In this document: positions 4,673-7,309 of the stretch, piece by piece | How positions within the stretch are numbered: position 1 is the first letter of the stretch | Layout: each line of letters starts with the position of its first letter | Source of the DNA: Trueperaceae bacterium | Lineage (GTDB): Bacteria > Deinococcota > Deinococci > Deinococcales > Trueperaceae | Reading direction: 5' to 3' | Assembly: GCA_007122815.1 (NCBI GenBank) | Contig: SKSV01000023.1 | Location: 1-7,309 of the forward strand | DNA: 7,309 nt | Translations under genes and position numbers: made by a program | The notes under the pieces: model-generated | Told to the model about the DNA's origin: nothing | What the model saw: only the letters and a program-made list of their open reading frames with translations | Database searches by the model: none

Positions 4673-6817
4673 ATGCGTTGCAGACGATGCGGGACCGTCG
4701 CTCCAGCCGGCATGCGCTTCTGCGGGCGCTGCGGTCACCCGCTCCCCACACACTCCGCGAGCGGCGAGCGAGAACGCCGGCGCGTCAGCGTGATCTTCGT
4801 CGACCTGATGGGGTTCAGCACGCTCACGCACGGGCTCGACCCGGAAGAGCTGCGCGACCTCGCCGATGAGGTCCTCACCGTTGTCGCCGGCGTGGTGGAG
4901 GACTTCGACGGTCACGTCGACGCCTTCCGCGGCGACGGCCTGATCGCCGTGTTCGGGGCGCCCCACTCGCACCCGGACGACCCCTACCGGGCCGTCCTGG
5001 CGGCGTCCGCCGGGTTGCGCGCAATAGAATCGATCGGAAAGAGCAAAGGGCTCGACCTGCACGGCCGCGCCGGTGTCACCACGGGCGTGGTGGTGGCGGG
5101 CAGTGTCGGTTCGGGTCGGGTACGCGAGTACACCGTCATGGGGAGCGTGGTCAACCACGCGAGCAGGCTCGAGACCGCTGCGCGGCCCGGGCAGGTGCTG
5201 GTGTCGCGAGAGACCTTCGAGGCCACCCGCCACCGCCTCAGCTTCACTCGCGTCGAGGGCCTCGAGCTGGCGGGCTTCCCCAACGTCACCAGCGCCTTCG
5301 CCTTCGCGGCCGACCGCGAGCGCGACTCCGACCCCTACCGCCGCCTCCCCCTCGTGGGGCGCAAGAGAGAGCTCCAAGAGCTGAGCGAGGCGCTCGAGCG
5401 CGCGCGTGAGCGGGGCCGCGGAGAGCAACTCTGGCTGGTCGCCGAGGCCGGGGCGGGCAAGTCCCGCCTCTTGCAGGAGTTCGCCTCGCGTGTCGACCCT
5501 CGCACGACGCTGGTGGGCTCGCTGCGGGTGCGCCGCGTCGACGACTTCAGCGACGGCGGGCCCGACTGGGACGCCCTGGCGGCGCAGGTCCTGGGGGTGA
5601 GCTCGAGCGCGGACGAGCGCACGCGCTTGCGTCTCATGCAGGAGGCGCTACAGCGTTACCTGCCGAACGAAGCTCACTGGCATCGCCTCGTGCTGCGAAG
5701 CCTAGCCTTGGTGCCGACTCCCACCTGGACGCGGCTCGAGCGGCGCGACGTCGACCGCACCGTGCTGGCCTGGCGCGACTTGCTGCAGAGCGTGTTGCGC
5801 TCCGAGCCCGGCAGAGCTCTGCTGCTGCTCTGCCCCAGCGAGCGCTTCGCTCCGCGCCTCGACGAGTTCGCAGCCTTGGTAGCTGACGCCGACCTGCCGG
5901 TGCTCGTCGTGCGCCCCAGCCGCGGACGCGATCTGCCCGAAGGCGCCCAGCGGCTCGAGCTCGAACCCCTCTCGCGCGAGGAGAGCCTGCAGCTGCTGGA
6001 GCAGGTCGTCGACCCGGTCTTCGGGGTGGCGGCTCGCGCACTGGTGGAGCAGGTGGGCGGGATCCCCGCCTCCATCTTCGAGCTCGCGCGCGCGCTCACC
6101 ATCACGCAGGACACCAACGTCTCGAGCTCCCTCGTGTCGCTGCTGCAGACGCGCCTCGACAACTTCTCGCCGGATGCCCGCCGGGTACTGGCGGTCGCCG
6201 CCCTCACCGGTGAGCGCTGCTGGGAGCAACTCCTGGCCGCCGTGGTGCCCGGGGCGGCAGCCCATCTCGGCCCGCTCCTGCACGCCGACGTGCTGACTCG
6301 GGAACCCGAGAGCGAGCTCGGTGAGCACGTTGCCTACCGCTTCCGCTCCGAGCTCATGCGCCGCGCGGTGCTGCACATGATCCCCTTCTCGGACCGCCCC
6401 GGCCTGCACCTGCGCATAGCCACCTGGCTCGAGCAGCACGCGCCGCTCGCGTTCTCCGAGGCGATCGCCGAGCACTTCGTGAAGGGCGGCTCGAGTGACG
6501 CGGCCTACGCGCACTACCTTGCCGGTGCCGGTGAGGCGGTCGCCGACTCCGACCGCGCCCGCGCCGAGCGCCTCTACGGAGCCCTCGCTCGCCTCGAGGT
6601 GGACGCCGAGTTGCACGCCCAGGGTGCGCTGGCCCACGCCGAGGCGGCTTTGGGCTGGGGCGACGCCGAGCTCGCGCGCGCGAAGCTCGACCACGCGGTC
6701 GCCTTCATCCGTGATTGCGACGAGGACTCCTGCGCTCCCCTGCGCGAGGCCCTCACCCGGCTCGAACGCGACGTCGCCGCCCTCGCCCGCTCCCCCGCGA
6801 CCGTCTTGGCCGACTGA
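4673..6817 (+). CDS. Zinc-ribbon / class III nucleotidyl cyclase / STAND-type ATPase protein
   Basis: A 714-residue cytoplasmic protein without signal or membrane segments. Residues 3-20 form a zinc ribbon with two CxxC pairs (Cys3, Cys6, Cys17, Cys20). Residues 37-212 are a class III cyclase domain: metal-binding Asp44 (FVDLMGFS) and Asp88 (FRGDGLIAVFGAP), and transition-state Asn161 and Arg165 (VNHASRLE). The usual substrate-binding Lys is Ala84, and the purine-site Asp aligns with Glu152, so activity and substrate (ATP or GTP) are uncertain. Residues 225-475 are an AAA/STAND ATPase region starting LPLVGRKRELQEL, with a Walker A of AEAGAGKSR (Lys263, Ser264; first Gly replaced by Ala). The Walker B site reads LLLLCPSE, lacking the DD pair. 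Helical, TPR-like sequence continues to the end; relatives I recall are often near 1,000 residues, so the tail seems short. GAGG nine bases before the ATG and a 19-base gap place it in the ftsX operon. A role in controlling FtsX/EnvC-type hydrolysis is inferred from position only. Confidence 0.85.
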   Translation: MRCRRCGTVAPAGMRFCGRCGHPLPTHSASGERERRRVSVIFVDLMGFSTLTHGLDPEELRDLADEVLTVVAGVVEDFDGHVDAFRGDGLIAVFGAPHSHPDDPYRAVLAASAGLRAIESIGKSKGLDLHGRAGVTTGVVVAGSVGSGRVREYTVMGSVVNHASRLETAARPGQVLVSRETFEATRHRLSFTRVEGLELAGFPNVTSAFAFAADRERDSDPYRRLPLVGRKRELQELSEALERARERGRGEQLWLVAEAGAGKSRLLQEFASRVDPRTTLVGSLRVRRVDDFSDGGPDWDALAAQVLGVSSSADERTRLRLMQEALQRYLPNEAHWHRLVLRSLALVPTPTWTRLERRDVDRTVLAWRDLLQSVLRSEPGRALLLLCPSERFAPRLDEFAALVADADLPVLVVRPSRGRDLPEGAQRLELEPLSREESLQLLEQVVDPVFGVAARALVEQVGGIPASIFELARALTITQDTNVSSSLVSLLQTRLDNFSPDARRVLAVAALTGERCWEQLLAAVVPGAAAHLGPLLHADVLTREPESELGEHVAYRFRSELMRRAVLHMIPFSDRPGLHLRIATWLEQHAPLAFSEAIAEHFVKGGSSDAAYAHYLAGAGEAVADSDRARAERLYGALARLEVDAELHAQGALAHAEAALGWGDAELARAKLDHAVAFIRDCDEDSCAPLREALTRLERDVAALARSPATVLAD

Positions 6818-6819
6818 AG

Positions 6820-6837
6820 CCGAGCTCAGCCGCTCGG
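6820..6837. terminator. Hairpin between convergent genes, possible bidirectional terminator
   Basis: CCGAGC, a six-base loop, then GCTCGG form a perfect 6-bp stem. It fills most of the 30 bases between the stops of the cyclase gene and the leftward gene, where a shared terminator is expected. Neither strand shows a proper T-run after the stem, so efficient intrinsic termination is doubtful. Confidence 0.4.
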
Positions 6838-6847
6838 GTTCCCAACC

Positions 6848-7309
6848 TCAACCGCTCTCGCTGCCGAGCGTCGCGAACCACTCCTTGAACGAGGGCTCGA
6901 CCTCCACCAGCGCCCGCGCGACGTCACCGCGATGCCTGCCGCCAGCTCCAGCCACCGGCGCCACCGCGGCGTGGAGCGACTGCACGAAGTCCCACGGCTC
7001 GCGCTCCTCGCCCGCAACGAGCTCCCAGGCGCGCAACGTGAACAACCCCTGGAAGTGCATGGAGCGCTCCAGGCGCAGCCGGCCACGCGGGTACTCGAAC
7101 GCTCCGAGGTCGCGCCGGGTGTCGTCGCCGCCGGCGGCCTGCACCGCCGCCCAGGCGAGCACGCGCTGCGCCACGGAGTCCGCACCCGCGCTGCGCAACG
7201 CCGCGAAGTAGATCACGGTGGCCAGCAGCTCGTCCAACCAGGTGACGCGCAGACGCAAGCCGGCCAGGCTCGCCGCGGCGTGACCCCACTCGTGACCGAC
7301 GATCAGGTC
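6848..7309 (-). CDS. Putative HExxH zinc metalloprotease-like protein, C-terminal 153 residues
   Basis: The gene enters from the right edge, so its start is not visible; the frame is open from 7309 to the TGA at 6850-6848. The first visible residues are DLIVGHEWGHAAASLAG, with HEWGH at 7294-7280 matching the HExxH zinc-binding motif, where Glu is the catalytic base and the two His bind zinc. Glu of WLDELLATVIYF lies 17 residues after the second His, close to the spacing of the third ligand in gluzincins. This points to a metallopeptidase, but I cannot name the family. The rest is a helical region with no signal peptide or membrane segment in view, plus Trp/Phe-rich patches around FQGLFTLRAWEL and FKEWFATL. 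A TTG at 7258 could look like a start, but the motif upstream in the same frame and the strong codon bias argue against it. It converges on the cyclase gene. Catalytic activity is inferred from the motif alone. Confidence 0.65.
   Translation of the reverse strand, partial: DLIVGHEWGHAAASLAGLRLRVTWLDELLATVIYFAALRSAGADSVAQRVLAWAAVQAAGGDDTRRDLGAFEYPRGRLRLERSMHFQGLFTLRAWELVAGEEREPWDFVQSLHAAVAPVAGAGGRHRGDVARALVEVEPSFKEWFATLGSESG

Noticed and set aside
5702..6694. Long minus-strand open frame opposite the cyclase gene
   Set aside because: It is a shadow of the cyclase-ATPase frame, which has clear motifs and the ribosome site; the antisense translation shows no domain.
1..7309. tRNA, rRNA, CRISPR array, insertion sequence or attachment site
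   Set aside because: I saw no regularly spaced repeats, transposase motifs, terminal inverted repeats or tRNA-like cloverleaf in any gap; gaps are all under 220 bases.

Overview
The window is GC-rich, densely packed bacterial DNA that most likely comes from the Deinococcus-Thermus lineage (Deinococcota; a Truepera-like member would fit). The main evidence is the homoisocitrate dehydrogenase at 927-1928. From memory it matches the Thermus thermophilus enzyme almost residue for residue, and it belongs to the alpha-aminoadipate lysine pathway typical of that lineage. Codons end mostly in G or C, and genes are joined by ATGA or TGATG overlaps.

Left part (1-926): two overlapping genes read leftward. 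The first is a 223-residue protein with an N-terminal DUF4388 (PATAN) domain and a C-terminal 'GPI' helical module. The second is the first 14 codons of an unidentified gene cut by the window edge. A 214-base divergent intergenic region separates them from the rightward lysine-pathway gene hicd.

Middle (1929-2440): a small ribbon-helix-helix VapB-like antitoxin sits behind an imperfect 21-bp tandem repeat that looks like an operator. No toxin gene follows. The next 180 bases hold no intact gene, but coding-like codon usage appears in one frame and then shifts to another, so this may be a gene relic.

Right part (2441-6817): an apparent three-gene operon. It contains ftsX (division ABC-transporter membrane subunit), a secreted coiled-coil protein with a degenerate, zinc-ligand-less LytM domain (EnvC-like amidase activator), and a 714-residue cytoplasmic protein combining a zinc ribbon, a class III nucleotidyl cyclase domain and a STAND/AAA-type ATPase region. 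ftsX and the EnvC-like gene overlap by TGATG, and the cyclase gene follows after 19 bases. No intact ftsE is present. FtsX and the EnvC-like protein together suggest control of septal cell-wall hydrolysis. The cyclase protein could add a signalling input, but its Walker B acidic residues and the usual substrate-binding lysine of the cyclase are missing, so it may act as a sensor or scaffold.

Right edge (6818-7309): a convergent gene enters from the right edge and ends at 6848. Its visible part begins with an HEWGH (HExxH) zinc-protease motif. A short hairpin lies between it and the cyclase gene. The most interesting element is the ftsX / EnvC-like / cyclase-ATPase operon.
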